31,429 bases of DNA from positions 1 through 31,429 of the forward strand of contig CAUSQL010000018.1 of the NCBI GenBank assembly GCA_963533935.1, written 5' to 3'. The position numbers were made by a program, and so were the translations under genes. Shown here piece after piece: positions 15,780-22,073 of this stretch (position 1 is the first letter of the stretch; every line of letters starts with the position of its first letter). The notes beneath the pieces are model-generated. The model was given only the letters and a program-made list of their open reading frames with translations. It did not search any database and had not been told where the DNA came from. The DNA is from CAUSKK01 sp963533935. Its GTDB lineage: Bacteria > Pseudomonadota > Gammaproteobacteria > Cardiobacteriales > Cardiobacteriaceae.

Positions 15780-16361
15780 ATGAAGAAATTACTAATGGCC
15801 CTGCTGTTGGCCGGCACCGCCCTGGCCCAGGGCGCCGAAGTTAAGGGCAGCGGCAAATCCGTCGATGTCATGAAGTTTGACGTGCGCGGCATCAAGCTGG
15901 GCATGGGCCAGGAAGAAGCGCTGAAGATAATTAAGGAGAAATTCCCAAACACGAAAATTGAGGAGAAGCAATCCGAAGAATTTTTAACCACCCTGCACGG
16001 CAAGGAATTCGTCCAGAAAATTATCATTAAGGGCGATAGGGACAGCCAATTCTTGGTGGCCTTTGCGCCCAACGTGTTGGAGCACAAACCCAAGGAATTA
16101 ATTGTGGGCGGTGTGGGAATGCAGCTGCCTAACGGTCAGGACGATTTGTCCAAGCTGCAACAGTCGGCGGTGGAAAAATACGGTGCGCCGACGGTCGTCA
16201 ATGGGAACGGCGATTATTACTGGTGCCAGTTAAACGACAAAAAGGAATGCGATGAAATGAAACCGCAGTTGCTGATTAAGGAGGATATAAACCGCATTGT
16301 CTTTGGCATAAGAGATTTTAGATTGGAAAAAGCCATTACCCCTGATACGAAAAAAAATTAA
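15780..16361 (+). CDS. Secreted protein, paralogue 1 of a tandem pair, unknown function
   Basis: The product is 193 aa with a Sec signal MKKLLMALLLAGTALA. The mature part begins with SVDVMKFDVRGIKLGMGQEE, a pattern seen in proteins whose first helix follows a GIxLGM strand. The C-terminal half has YYWCQLNDKKEC with two Cys spaced C-x7-C, which probably form a disulfide. ATG 15780 follows AGGAGA. It shares nearly identical first 55 residues and the AVEKYGAPTVVNG segment with the downstream paralogue, while residues 56-75 and the tail differ. I do not recognise a named family; the protein is likely periplasmic. Confidence 0.72.
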   Translation: MKKLLMALLLAGTALAQGAEVKGSGKSVDVMKFDVRGIKLGMGQEEALKIIKEKFPNTKIEEKQSEEFLTTLHGKEFVQKIIIKGDRDSQFLVAFAPNVLEHKPKELIVGGVGMQLPNGQDDLSKLQQSAVEKYGAPTVVNGNGDYYWCQLNDKKECDEMKPQLLIKEDINRIVFGIRDFRLEKAITPDTKKN

Positions 16362-16444
16362 GCGGGACGGAGAAATTCTGAGCGCTAGCGACTGGCGAAG
16401 CCAACGACCGAATGGAGAAGAACCGCTCCGTTGTTGTTGGTAAA
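16362..16444. repeat. Right-half copy R6 with accessory hairpin
   Basis: It starts directly after the stop of paralogue 1. It contains CTGAGCGCTAGCGACTGGCG, a TGGCGAAGCCA hairpin core and GAGAAGAACCGC, and ends in the outer arm CCGTTGTTGTTGGTAAA. It is an inverted relative of the left part of copy R8 on the other side of paralogue 2. Confidence 0.7.
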
Positions 16445-16450
16445 TGGCCT

Positions 16451-16486
16451 TAAACATACAATAGGGCGCTTTACCTATTTGTAAAT
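16451..16486. repeat. Half copy R7 upstream of paralogue 2
   Basis: AACATACAATAGGGCGC followed by GCTTTACCTATTTGTAAA, collinear with half copy R5 and duplicated with the gene. Confidence 0.72.
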
Positions 16487-16512
16487 TCCTAATTTTTTAA
16501 CCGGGAGAACCT

Positions 16513-17127
16513 ATGAAGAAATTACTAATGGCCCTGCTGCTGGCCGGCACTGCCCTTGCCCAGGGCGCCGAAGTTAAGGGCAGCGGCAAATCCGTCGATG
16601 TCATGAAGTTTGACGTGCGCGGCATCAAGCTGGGCATGGGCCAGGAAGAAGCCCTAAAAATAGTTAAGGAGAAATTCTCCGATGCGGCGCTTGAGGAAAT
16701 GGATTCCGAAGAGCTGATGACCACCCTGCACGGTAAGAAATTCGTCCAGGGCGTTACGGTTAAAAGCGGCAAAGACAGCGAATTCTTGGTGGTTTTTGCA
16801 CCCAACGCGCTAGAGAACAAGCCCAAGGAATTAATTGTGGGCGCCGTGGGGCTGAAACTAGCCAATGGCCAGGACAATTTGGCCAAGCTACAACAATCGG
16901 CGGTGGAAAAATACGGTGCGCCGACGGTCGTCAATGGGAGCGGCGATTATTATTGGTGCCATTTAAACGACAAAAAGGAATGTGATGATGAAATGAAGCC
17001 CGGGTTGGTACTGGTGCAGGACAAGGAAAACATTAGTTTAGGTCTGGTGAATTTGGCTTTAGAAAAGGCCACCTTCGCCGCCGCCAAGAAAATTAATCAG
17101 GACAGCGCAGGAAAAATTGAGCTCTAG
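16513..17127 (+). CDS. Secreted protein, paralogue 2 of a tandem pair, unknown function
   Basis: The product is 204 aa with the same signal peptide and N-terminal SVDVMKFDVRGIKLGMGQEE as paralogue 1. It keeps LTTLHGKxFVQ-like and AVEKYGAPTVVNG blocks and the C-x7-C pair in YYWCHLNDKKEC. It differs around residues 55-75 (SDAALEEMDSEELMTTL) and has a longer tail ending KINQDSAGKIEL. The start-to-start distance is 733 bp, and the upstream 80 nt, including a half repeat and the Shine-Dalgarno, are duplicated too. The patchwork of near-identical and divergent blocks suggests gene conversion or selection in parts. Confidence 0.72.
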   Translation: MKKLLMALLLAGTALAQGAEVKGSGKSVDVMKFDVRGIKLGMGQEEALKIVKEKFSDAALEEMDSEELMTTLHGKKFVQGVTVKSGKDSEFLVVFAPNALENKPKELIVGAVGLKLANGQDNLAKLQQSAVEKYGAPTVVNGSGDYYWCHLNDKKECDDEMKPGLVLVQDKENISLGLVNLALEKATFAAAKKINQDSAGKIEL

Positions 17128-17148
17128 CTCCGCCGCCTAGATAGCTCT

Positions 17149-17366
17149 TTATAAAGACAGAGGGGCGGTTCTTCGACCTAGCGGTCTCAGCGCTGCGCTG
17201 TTCTTCTCCCTTCGGTCGCTGGCTTCGCCAGTCGCTAACGCTCAGGCCTTCGGCTTTACCTGTATGTAAATATCGCTATTTTTACAAACAGGTAAAGCGC
17301 CCCGTTGTATTTATACATAAGGGGCGCGTGAGCCACAGGCGAACAACCGCCCGTATGTTGGTAAAA
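17149..17366. repeat. Composite palindromic repeat, copy R8 (two accessory modules)
   Basis: The left part is GGGGCGG followed by TTC-[GACC-TAGC-GGTC]-TCA (insert 17175-17186) and a longer accessory hairpin with core TGGCTTCGCCA. Inner arms TTTACCTGTATGTAAA and TTTACAAACAGGTAAAGCGC follow. The right part carries GCGCGTGA, insert GCC-ACA-GGC (17332-17340) and GAACAACCGCC, ending in GTTGGTAAA. It fills the space between convergent paralogue 2 and the HAD remnant. Confidence 0.8.
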
Positions 17367-17371
17367 GCTAA

Positions 17372-17515
17372 TTATTGGCCGCCGGCGGGCAAGTTAAATA
17401 GCTGTTCCAGGGCCTGCGCCCAGCCGGCAGCGCGATTGCGGGGGCTCAGCTGATGCTGGGGATTAAGCAGGGTGCCGTCGATGTCGCTGAACACCGCCTG
17501 AAAACGCCGATGCAT
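17372..17515 (-). pseudogene. Remnant of a Cof-type HAD phosphatase with large internal deletion
   Basis: A 47-codon minus-strand frame with a good ribosome site (AAGGGAG) begins MHRRFQAVFSDIDGTLLNPQ. This is the first motif of Cof-type HAD hydrolases, with nucleophile Asp11 and Asp13. It continues HQLSPRNR and then jumps to GWAQALEQLFNLPAGGQ, which looks like the C-terminal helix of the same family. Functional members are about 270 aa, so roughly 220 residues, including motifs II-IV and the cap, are missing. The frame is intact across the join, so a clean in-frame deletion is likely. It cannot be an active phosphatase; a retained small protein is possible. Confidence 0.65.
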
Positions 17516-17544
17516 GAATTTCTCCCTTAACCGCAAAACTTCAG

Positions 17545-17632
17545 TTTATACAAACAACGGGGCGCTTATCCTGTTTGTAAATACGCCTAAATGGCCGTTT
17601 ACAAACAGGATAAGCGCCCCGTTGTCGGTAAA
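17545..17632. repeat. Palindromic intergenic repeat, copy R9
   Basis: A nearly perfect long palindrome. The inner arms GCGCTTATCCTGTTTGTAAA and TTTACAAACAGGATAAGCGC are exact complements and carry TTTG/CAAA where most copies have TATG/CATA. The outer arms are ACAACGGGGCGC and GCGCCCCGTTGT. It ends on the base before the stop codon of the yadS-like gene. Confidence 0.92.
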
Positions 17633-18298
17633 TCACTGCTTCGGCCGCCACAGGGTGATGTCCGGCAGGTTCCAGCGGTAGTGCACCGCCAGCATGCGCA
17701 GGCCGAAGATTAGCAGTATGGTCGCCACCGACCGGGACCACAGGTCCAGCAGGTGCAGCGTCAGCAGGTAGAAGCTGCTGCCGGCCAGCGAGGCGGTGAT
17801 GTAGATTTCCTGGCGCAGCACCAGCGGAATTTCCCGGCAGACGATGTCCCGCAGCAGGCCGCCCAGCACCGCGGTCAGCGCCCCCATGAGCACGGCGATG
17901 GGGTAGGCCAGGCCGCGATTTAAAGCCGCTTCCAAACCGATGACCGTAAAGGCCGCCAGCCCGAGGGCGTCAAAGCCGCGAATCACGTAGCTGATACGTG
18001 CGAAAAAGCCGTAGGCCAGCTGCACGACAACGCTAACGCCAATGACCGCGTAGAAATAGTGCAAGTCCTTGAGCCAGAAGATGGGGTGGCGGTCGATGAG
18101 CAGGTCACGGAAGGTGCCGCCGCCCACCGAAGCGATAAAGGAAATGAAGATGCAGCCGAACAGGTCAAATTTCAGCTGCTTGGCCAGCACGGTGGCGGCG
18201 GTGGTGCAGGCGAAGACGCCAACAAAGTCGAGGAAGTAAATGAGGTGGTGAATTTCCAGCAGGGAAGATAGGCCCGCCGCCGATGAATCGTAAGTCAT
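17633..18298 (-). CDS. YadS/YicG-type membrane protein (glycine transporter/TRIC-like family)
   Basis: The product is 221 aa with about seven membrane segments arranged as two related halves, each with a conserved Gly-rich RD motif: SVGGGTFRDLLIDRHPIFWL and VLGGLLRDIVCREIPLVLR. This is the UPF0126 (PF03458) pattern, and structural work has linked members to trimeric cation channels. The substrate is uncertain. ATG 18298 is used; a TTG four codons upstream (18310) is less likely. It diverges from the amino acid importer operon. Its stop codon abuts repeat R9, with no intrinsic terminator between. Confidence 0.9.
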   Translation of the reverse strand: MTYDSSAAGLSSLLEIHHLIYFLDFVGVFACTTAATVLAKQLKFDLFGCIFISFIASVGGGTFRDLLIDRHPIFWLKDLHYFYAVIGVSVVVQLAYGFFARISYVIRGFDALGLAAFTVIGLEAALNRGLAYPIAVLMGALTAVLGGLLRDIVCREIPLVLRQEIYITASLAGSSFYLLTLHLLDLWSRSVATILLIFGLRMLAVHYRWNLPDITLWRPKQ

Positions 18299-18392
18299 AA
18301 ATGCGCCCAAAGCCGGCCATCATAAGCAATTGGCCGGGCATTTTTCGCTATTATGAACGGCGGGCTGGATTAGGAATTTCTCCCGCCCCCGC

Positions 18393-18413
18393 CTTGGCTT
18401 CGGCCAAGTTTTT
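18393..18413 (+). terminator. Leader hairpin plus T-run, candidate attenuator
   Basis: Stem CTTGGC-TTCG-GCCAAG with a stable UUCG-type tetraloop is followed at once by TTTTTC. It lies 25-45 nt upstream of the binding-protein start on the same strand, and the only gene upstream (yadS-like) runs the other way. It would therefore act in the operon's own leader. No leader peptide or riboswitch fold was recognised. Confidence 0.5.
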
Positions 18414-18438
18414 CAATTGTTTTTAAGGAAGTTCTCCC

Positions 18439-19440
18439 ATGAAAAAAATTCTCCTGCTCGGCGCTATCGCCTTTGGTACCAGCTTCGCTGCTGACCTGCG
18501 CTTTTCCACCGACGGCACCTACCCGCCCTTCTCGGAAATCAACCAGCAGGGCCAGCCCAGCGGCTTCGACATCGACCTGGGCAATGCTCTCTGTGAGCAG
18601 ATGCAGCGTAAATGCACCTTCAGCCAAATCGACTGGGACGGCCTCATTCCCGCCCTGAAGAGTAAGAAAACCGATTTGCTCGTGGCGTCCATGAATGCCA
18701 CCGAAGAGCGGGCGAAGTCCATTGCCTTCTCCGACCCCTACTACGTTAATCCGGGCATCACGGTGCGGGCTGTCGGCAGCAAGCTGGAGCTAAGCGAAGA
18801 GGGTCTTAAAGGTAAGACCATCGGCGTGCTGCGCGCCTCCACCTTCGACAATTACGCCACCGATAAGTGGGGCAAATGGGCAAATATTCAGCGCTACAAC
18901 AGCCAGGAGGAGGCGAACCTGGACGCGGTGGCCGGCCGGGTGGACGTGCTCTTCGCCGATAAGGTGGTGCTGGAAGAGGGCTTCCTGGCCCGGCTCGGCA
19001 AGGACGAGCAGGGTAAATTCGAGCAGTTCGGCGCGGAAATCGACGATGAAAAGTACTTCGGCAAGGGCATTTCCATCGGCGTGCGTAAGGAAGACACGGA
19101 ATTGCTGAAGGACGTTAATGCGGCGCTGAAGGCCATTAAGGAAAACGGCACCTACAAGAAAATCAACGATAAATACTTTAAGACGGACATATCTGGAGGG
19201 ACAGCTAAAGCTGCCGCCTCCAGCGACGAGTCGTCTGGAGGCACCGCTAAGGCGGCCGCAGATACGAAGGCTGAGGGCGCCAAGGCCGAAGACAGCGGAG
19301 CTGCTGAGGCGAAAGCCGAAGACAGCAAAGCTGCTGAGGCGAAAGCCGAAGACAGCAAAGCTGCTGAGGCGAAAGCCGAAGAACCGAAGGCTGAAGGTGC
19401 TAAGTCCGAAGGCCAGGACGCCAAGGCCCAGACTAAATGA
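18439..19440 (+). CDS. Polar amino acid ABC binding protein with repetitive C-terminal tail
   Basis: The product is 333 aa. A Sec signal (MKKILLLGAIAFGTSFA) is followed by a complete SBP_bac_3 domain to about residue 252. Motifs are FSTDGTYPPFSEIN, GFDIDLGNALCEQM, IDWDGLIPALKSKKTDLLVA, MNATEERAKSIAFSDPYY, GKTIGVLRAST and ENGTYKKINDKYFKTD. It resembles Lys/Arg/ornithine- or His-binding proteins (ArgT/HisJ/ArtJ). About 80 extra residues follow, made only of Ala, Lys, Glu, Gly, Ser, Asp, Thr and Pro. They include three exact-length copies of a 10-residue unit (DSKAAEAKAE). Such a tail is not usual for the family. The stop overlaps the next start (ATGA). Confidence 0.9.
   Translation: MKKILLLGAIAFGTSFAADLRFSTDGTYPPFSEINQQGQPSGFDIDLGNALCEQMQRKCTFSQIDWDGLIPALKSKKTDLLVASMNATEERAKSIAFSDPYYVNPGITVRAVGSKLELSEEGLKGKTIGVLRASTFDNYATDKWGKWANIQRYNSQEEANLDAVAGRVDVLFADKVVLEEGFLARLGKDEQGKFEQFGAEIDDEKYFGKGISIGVRKEDTELLKDVNAALKAIKENGTYKKINDKYFKTDISGGTAKAAASSDESSGGTAKAAADTKAEGAKAEDSGAAEAKAEDSKAAEAKAEDSKAAEAKAEEPKAEGAKSEGQDAKAQTK
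19291..19380. repeat. Three 30-bp tandem repeats in the binding-protein tail
   Basis: Copies at 19291-19320, 19321-19350 and 19351-19380 each encode DS(K/G)AAEAKAE. The last two are identical and the first differs by two bases. Because the unit is a multiple of three, slippage changes tail length but not frame. Confidence 0.95.
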
Positions 19441-20144
19441 CCCTGGACGCACTGCTGGGCTATAGGGAGCAGCTGCTGGCCGGCGCCCTCATTAGCCTGG
19501 AACTATCCCTCTCCAGCCTGGCCATCGCGCTGGTGCTGGGGCTGGCCGCCTGTCTGGCCGGCCGCTCGCCCCGGCCCTGGCTGCGCTGGCCGGCTAATTT
19601 CTACAGCACCATCGTGCGCGGCATTCCCGACCTGGTGCAGCTGTTCCTGCTCTATTACGGCAGCCAGTACCTGCTCAATTACCTGACCGACCATTTCAAC
19701 TGGCCGCCCATGGAGATGAATCCCTTCATCACCGGCATCATCGCCATCGGCTTCATCTTTGGCGCCTACATGACCGAATCCTTCCGCGGCGGCTTCGACG
19801 CCATTCCCAAGGGACAAATTGAAGCGGCCCGCGCCTTCGCCATGAAGCCGGCCACCATCTTCTGGAAGATTCAATGGCCGCAGATGCTGCGCTACGCCCT
19901 ACCCTCCATCGGCAATAACTGGCTGGTGCTGATGAAGAGCACGGCGCTGGTGTCCATCATCGGTCTGAAGGATTTGGTTTTTATCAGCAATAGCGCGGCG
20001 CGGGCGGCGCAGAAGACGGACATTTACGCCTCCTTCTGGTTCTACGGCCTGATGGCCCTGTTCTTCCTGCTGCTCACCAGCGTTTCCATACTGCTGCTCA
20101 AGCTGCTGGAACGGCGCTATTCCCTCGGCTTCCAGGAGCGCTAA
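19437..20144 (+). CDS. Amino acid ABC transporter permease, HisQ/ArtQ-like
   Basis: The product is 235 aa with five to six membrane segments. The N-terminal block LAGALISLELSLSSLAIALV and STIVRGIPDLVQLFLLYYG are typical of HEQRo permeases. The EAA loop reads PKGQIEAARAFAMKPATIFW. It pairs with the next gene as a heterodimer. The ATG overlaps the upstream stop by ATGA, and its own stop shares one base with the next ATG (TAATG). A tightly coupled operon is implied. Confidence 0.93.
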   Translation: MTLDALLGYREQLLAGALISLELSLSSLAIALVLGLAACLAGRSPRPWLRWPANFYSTIVRGIPDLVQLFLLYYGSQYLLNYLTDHFNWPPMEMNPFITGIIAIGFIFGAYMTESFRGGFDAIPKGQIEAARAFAMKPATIFWKIQWPQMLRYALPSIGNNWLVLMKSTALVSIIGLKDLVFISNSAARAAQKTDIYASFWFYGLMALFFLLLTSVSILLLKLLERRYSLGFQER

Positions 20145-20848
20145 TGGACGGTAATCTCATCTATGAAATGACCTGGGGCAACGCGGCCCTGTGGCTCGGC
20201 GGCCTCTGGCAAACCCTGTGGCTGGTGGGCCTGTCCCTATTGCTGGGCCTAACTCTGGCCATTCCCAGCGGTATCCTGCTGGCTTCCCGTGCCCACTGGC
20301 TGTGGAAGAGCCCAGTGTGGCTGTTCAGCTATGTATTCCGCGGCACGCCCATGCTGGTGCAGCTCTACCTGTTCTACTACGGCTTCGGCCTGCTCATGGG
20401 CCGGGTGGAGGGCATTCGGGGCACCTGGCTCTGGGACCTAACGAAGCAGGCCTGGTTCTGGGCGCTGCTGTCCTTTGCCCTAAATACGGCCGCCTACACT
20501 TCGGAAATCGTCCGCGGCGCCATAATCACCACGCCGCGGGGGGAAATCGAGGCGGGCCGGGCCTTCGCCATGAGCCGCCGGCAGATTCTGCGCCACATCG
20601 TCTGGCCCAGCGCCCTGCGGCGCGCCCTGCCCAGCTACGGCAATGAGATCATCTTCATGCTGCACGGCTCGTCCATCGCCAGTGTGATTACGCTGCTGGA
20701 TTTAACCGGGGTGGCGAAGAAAATCTACGCTGACAACTACGAACCCTTCGTGCCCTTCATCACCGCCGGCCTGCTCTATCTGTGCATTACCGGCCTGGTG
20801 GTGGGAATTTTCCGCCGCTGGGAACGGCGCTTAAAAATCACCACATAA
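20144..20848 (+). CDS. Amino acid ABC transporter permease, HisM/ArtM-like
   Basis: The product is 234 aa with about five membrane segments. Motifs are GGLWQTLWLVGLSLLLGLTL, VFRGTPMLVQLYLFYYG, an EAA loop RGEIEAGRAFAMSRRQI and a C-terminal arginine-rich end. It is the second half of the importer pore. No ATP-binding subunit follows; the next gene is on the opposite strand after a terminator. An ATPase encoded elsewhere must serve this importer. Confidence 0.93.
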   Translation: MDGNLIYEMTWGNAALWLGGLWQTLWLVGLSLLLGLTLAIPSGILLASRAHWLWKSPVWLFSYVFRGTPMLVQLYLFYYGFGLLMGRVEGIRGTWLWDLTKQAWFWALLSFALNTAAYTSEIVRGAIITTPRGEIEAGRAFAMSRRQILRHIVWPSALRRALPSYGNEIIFMLHGSSIASVITLLDLTGVAKKIYADNYEPFVPFITAGLLYLCITGLVVGIFRRWERRLKITT

Positions 20849-20872
20849 AAAAGGCGCTTCCGCGGAAGCGCC
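20847..20872 (-). terminator. Intrinsic terminator of the bacterioferritin genes
   Basis: A perfect 20-nt palindrome GGCGCTTCCG/CGGAAGCGCC (20853-20872) with an A-run at 20847-20852 gives stem plus T-run when read leftward. It serves the bfr genes; read rightward it lacks a T-run. It overlaps the end of the convergent permease gene by two bases. Confidence 0.85.
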
Positions 20873-20893
20873 CCCATTGCCTGATGATGATTT

Positions 20894-21361
20894 TTAGTCT
20901 AGTAGAGATTGTAAGTAATTTTCCAGGCCCATTTGCTCAATGAAGTTCTGCTGGTCGCCGAGCCAGTGAATGTATTCTTCCACGTCTTCGTGCAGCGCCT
21001 GCACCAGGTCGCGGGACACAAAGTCCTCTTCCTGCTCCAGAAATCTTATCGCCTCTTTTAAATCCTGGTGCTGGGCCGTGGCCAGCTGCAAATCGCAGGC
21101 GATGGCCTCGGGAATATCCTCGCCAATGATTAGCTTGCCCAGGTCCTGCAGGTTCGGCAGCCCCTCCAGCAGGAAGATGCGCTGAATAAGCTTATCGGCG
21201 TTCTTCATGGCCCGAATGGACTGCTTGTAAACGGGCTTTTCCAGATTTACATAGCCCCAGTTGCCCATCATGCGCCCGTGGAGGAAATATTGGTTAATGG
21301 CCGTCAGCTCGTGGCGCAGCAGCCGGTTAAGGCACTGAATAATCTGCGGTTTTCCCTGCAC
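20894..21361 (-). CDS. bfr: Bacterioferritin, heme-binding (beta-type) subunit
   Basis: The product is 155 aa, full bacterioferritin length, with LxxELTAINQYFLHGRM and EGLPNLQDLGKL. Aligned by eye to E. coli Bfr, the heme ligand Met52 is kept. Of the ferroxidase ligands only Glu18 remains: Glu51 is Ala, His54 is Asn, Glu94 is Ala, Glu127 is Val and His130 is Tyr. This is the split known from Neisseria and Pseudomonas alpha/beta bacterioferritins, where one subunit binds heme and the other oxidises iron. The partner gene lies 15 nt upstream and is interrupted by a stop codon, so this subunit may have no working partner. Confidence 0.92.
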   Translation of the reverse strand: MQGKPQIIQCLNRLLRHELTAINQYFLHGRMMGNWGYVNLEKPVYKQSIRAMKNADKLIQRIFLLEGLPNLQDLGKLIIGEDIPEAIACDLQLATAQHQDLKEAIRFLEQEEDFVSRDLVQALHEDVEEYIHWLGDQQNFIEQMGLENYLQSLLD

Positions 21362-21376
21362 CGGTTTATCCTCCGC

Positions 21377-21841
21377 TTAGAGTTGGCTCTGTAGGAAGTT
21401 CTGCAAACCGATGTCCTTGATTTGCCGTTGCAGCTGTTCCAACCAGTGGGCGTGGTCTTCTTCCGTATCCTTCAGCTGGGCTACCAGCAGGTCGCGGGTT
21501 ACGAAGTCCAGCTCCTCTTCGCAGAGTTTGATGCCTTTTTTCAGGGCCGCTTGCACCTTGTATTCCAGTTGCAGGTCGTTGCCAATCATTTCTTCCACGT
21601 TCTTGCCCACGTTGATGTCGTGCACCTTCATGTTGGGCACGCCGCCGAGGGTTAGCACCCGCGCAATCATGGAACGGGCGTGTTCGGTTTCGTGCTCGCT
21701 CTCGTGGTTATTGGCCTCGAACAGCTTGGTGTAGCCCAAGTCCTTGTACATCTAGGCGTGAATGAAATATTGGTCGCGGGCGGCCAGCTCACCGCCGATT
21801 AGCTCGTTTAAATAGGCAATAACTTTTTGACTTGCTTGCAT
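21377..21841 (-). pseudogene. bfr: Bacterioferritin, ferroxidase (alpha-type) subunit, interrupted by in-frame TAG
   Basis: Reading from ATG 21841 (behind AAGGAGG) gives 29 residues MQASQKVIAYLNELIGGELA...DQYFIHA, then TAG (21754-21752), then MYKDLGY in the same frame to the end at 21377. The TAG stands where relatives have Arg (HARM). With it counted as residue 30, the ferroxidase ligands are Glu18, Glu51, His54, Glu93 (Glu94 in E. coli), Glu127 and His130, and the heme ligand position 52 is Thr. So this was the iron-oxidising subunit. An ATG directly follows the TAG, so reinitiation could yield a 124-residue fragment lacking Glu18 and helix A. TAG ends other genes here, so general readthrough is unlikely. 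A sequencing error is possible. Confidence 0.85.
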
Positions 21842-22073
21842 GTTTTTTGGCCTCCTTTGGCCGGATTATTTGAAGAAGGCGCTAATGTGCCGAAAAACTT
21901 TAATGTGGTCAAAAAATTTTTTAAATTTTTTATCGTCAAGAATCGTAGCGGAATAACCTACTGATTTAATTAAAATTTTATTTTTGTTGCTGCTTATTAG
22001 CATTTGAACTCCAATTAACAATAAATTTTCCTAAACAAAAAACATTCCCAGATAAATTTTCTTGAAGATGTAA
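21842..22073. other. AT-rich intergenic region upstream of bfr
   Basis: No gene is seen in these 232 bp, which are much richer in A and T than the neighbours. On the minus strand TTGACC (21907-21902) could be a -35 element for bfr, but its -10 partner (CACATT) is poor. No clear Fur-box array was recognised. Confidence 0.4.

Noticed and set aside
18790..19452. 220-codon minus-strand frame opposite the amino acid binding protein
   Set aside because: It mirrors the tandem repeats of the real gene and has no ribosome site or recognised motif.
21377..21841. TAG in bfr read as a recoded sense codon
   Set aside because: TAG ends several ordinary genes here (2634-2636, 8433-8431, 28064-28066, 29113-29111), and no recoding signal was seen.
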